Below, piece after piece: positions 62,222-64,000 of a stretch of DNA of 64,000 bases. The DNA is taken from assembly GCA_001931905.2 (NCBI GenBank), contig MSJI02000725.1:59574-123573 (forward strand), given 5' to 3'. The position numbers and the translations under genes were made by a program. The notes below the pieces were generated by a model that made no database searches, had not been told where the DNA came from, and saw only the letters and a program-made list of their open reading frames with translations. Every line of letters begins with the position of its first letter. Within the stretch, counting starts at the first letter, position 1. This DNA is from Cladosporium sp. IMV 00045 (taxonomy: Eukaryota > Ascomycota > Dothideomycetes > Cladosporiales > Cladosporiaceae).

Positions 62222-63283
62222 ATGATGGCTACCAAACCCAGTCCAGACAAGCGAAACGCCATCGTGCATACCCTCCGCAAACTATACAACCCCCTCGGCT
62301 TCAGCAAAGGCTACAACGCCTTCCTCTGGTTCACCCTCGCCGGCGCCATGTTCGGATTCTGCCTGGCCCGTACCCCCTACCTCGCCTTCGACACATTCTT
62401 CAAATCCCACACCGCTCCAGGAGAATGGTTCTACATCCGCCTGCCCTTCTACCGCGCGGCCTTCATCCTGCACCTCGCCTCCGTCATCCCCGCAGGCCTC
62501 CTGGCAGCTGTGCAATTCACGCCCGTCGTGCGCCACAAAGCCCTCATCGTGCACAGAATCAACGGCTACGTGATCATCCTCCTCATCACTCTGGCCAATG
62601 TCTCCGGCCTCATGATCGCCCGTCATGCCTTCGGCGGCACGCTCGAGACGCAGGCGTCCGTCGGCGTGCTCGCTCTCGCTACCACTATTTGCATGATTCT
62701 GGCCTATGTCAACATCAAACGCCTGAATATCGCGCTGCACAGAGCTTGGATGCTGCGATGCGTGAGTTTATTCCCTTTCGAAAGAATCCAAATAACAAAC
62801 GAGAATCACCTTCGATAACACAACATCAACACACAGTGGGCCTACCTCGGCACCCCCATAACAACCCGCCTCCTCATGTTCCTCATGGCCACCATAATCG
62901 GGCGCATTAACACCTACCACAAAGCCATCCCCTGCTCGCAAATCCTCTACACCGACCCCGACGCAACCACAAACGCGAATCTCACATCCCCCTACGCAGC
63001 CTGCAACGCCGACCCAAACGCCTGGACGGCCGTCCAAGCGGATCTGTATGATCCCAAAAGTGTGGTGGAGGCGATGGCGGGCATGCAGCTTTCGTTTGGG
63101 ACGGCGGGTTTGCTGGCCTTTTTGTTGCACGCGGTTGCTGTGGAGGTTTATTTGGGACTGACGCCGGGGGAGGGGGAGAGGTTGAGGCGGGTGGGGGAGG
63201 AGAGGAGGGTGGAGAGGGGGATGGGTGGGGTTGGTGGCGAGGTGGAGAAAGAGGTAGAGAAGGAGGGATCACCTTCGGTATAG
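62222..63283 (+). CDS. DUF2306 multi-pass membrane protein
   Basis: Exons 62222-62761 and 62837-63283 (75-nt intron, phase 0) give 328 aa. The DUF2306 pattern is clear: YNAFLWFTLAGAMFGFCLART, FHRHVNGYV-like VHRINGYVIILLITLANVSGLMIA, and ALHRAWMLRC joined by splicing to WAYLGTPITTRLLM. About seven or eight helices are predicted, with two conserved His residues in the helical core (VHRING, LHRAWM) that resemble heme- or metal-binding positions of related membrane oxidoreductase folds. The C-terminal ~40 residues are hydrophilic and Gly/Glu/Arg-rich. Function in fungi is unknown. An in-frame ATG at 62123 would add 33 Ser-rich residues. Confidence 0.83.
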
Positions 63284-64000
63284 GCGGCGTTGCGGATGGA
63301 TTTTTGATTGTTCGCGTGCATGGGTGGCATTATGCTTAGAATGGAGTACGAGATCTGAAACTTCAATCTATTTATAGTCGTATCCTAATTTTTCTAGTCG
63401 CCCTAATTCCTTTTTTATATATATATATATATTAATATAGGAGCGAGTACTAATCCTAGATATACGAACGACCTTGACGCCATAGAAATCGAAGATCTAC
63501 TAGCTAGCCCGAGCCTATCAAGACCATCAGGCAAAAAGCCGTCAAGCGCCGGCAAGAGAGTCGAGGAGGAACAAAAAAAAAAAAAAAAAAAAGGAACGAG
63601 AGCAAATTCACGGGACCAAGTGAACTGAAGAAAAGAATCTGGCATTGCGCCTCAACCTCTAGTAAGTAGACAACAAAGTCAACCCTCCCACTCGCCCTCC
63701 CACCTTCTCGCCCATCCCCTCCTCAGAAATCTAATTGTATTATGCAAGTCGAAGCCAGATTGAAAACCCTGCAAGCCATCCATCCATCCACCAAGAATCT
63801 CCTCGATCCCATCCTCGCCTCTTTTTCCCCCTGTGTCATTCATTCAATTCATAAGTCGAGCTCTGTTTGAGGCTCTTTGGCGTAAGAAAAAGGAAATCGG
63901 CTCGATCAGCCCTGGATAAAACTTCCAATTCCCAAAATTAAACAGAAAAGTGCTGGTGGTCCTCTGCGCCGTGATCGTACGCATATACAAAACGAAAAAA
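63284..64000. other. Intergenic to window end, simple repeats
   Basis: 3' UTR of the DUF2306 gene and following AT-rich sequence with an (AT)n run at 63416-63431 and A20 at 63573-63592. No coding frame recognised before the window ends. Confidence 0.55.

Overview
The window is 64 kb of nuclear DNA from a filamentous ascomycete (Pezizomycotina). The evidence is short GT-AG introns (about 46-175 nt) with CTRAY-type branch points, two Zn2Cys6 transcription factors, an ankyrin protein with a fungal STAND-type N-terminus, and single-copy fungal housekeeping genes (Dot1, Ebp2, Pus4, Mrs6-type Rab escort protein, DscA/Tul1). Gene order and style fit a Dothideomycete, but that is inference. No phage, plasmid, CRISPR, IS element or intact transposon is visible. 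I support 31 protein genes (one of them broken) and no RNA gene.

Region by region. 1-6.2 kb: the 3' part of a CRY-DASH gene with an RGG tail, a secreted carboxylesterase, an SH3-like protein and a membrane SDR. 6.7-11.2 kb: a Fmp10-like hotdog thioesterase head to head with the Rab escort protein, then a Gna1-type acetyltransferase. 11.4-18 kb: an SDR, an enoyl-CoA hydratase-like protein, a zinc alcohol/formaldehyde dehydrogenase, a PPIL1-type cyclophilin and RNA 3'-phosphate cyclase. 18-28.2 kb is the most accessory part: a STAND-like ankyrin protein, a Zn2Cys6 regulator whose zinc cluster is split over four exons (one of 15 nt), a sugar transporter interrupted by one in-frame TAG, and a fumarate-lyase-type enzyme. 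The last three may be a degrading catabolic module. 28.3-41.9 kb: the DscA RING ligase, a single-pass coiled-coil protein, a short assembly gap in a poly-T tract, a DHA14 transporter with a triplicated N-terminal repeat, and a HAM1-like protein. 44.4-55.2 kb is rich in nuclear and RNA functions: an RFTS-domain protein resembling heterochromatin factors Raf2/DIM-7, Pus4, an HSBP1-like coiled coil, Ebp2, a DUF1264 protein, Dot1 and an EF-hand protein. 56-64 kb: a repetitive acidic protein with several SUMO-interaction-like motifs, a second Zn2Cys6 factor and a DUF2306 membrane protein.

Exon structures were worked out by hand from splice signals, reading frame and conserved residues. Every multi-exon model given has a total length divisible by three. 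Family assignments come from recognised motifs, not database searches. The least certain models are the 5' ends of the SH3-like, STAND-ankyrin, EF-hand and HSBP1-like genes.
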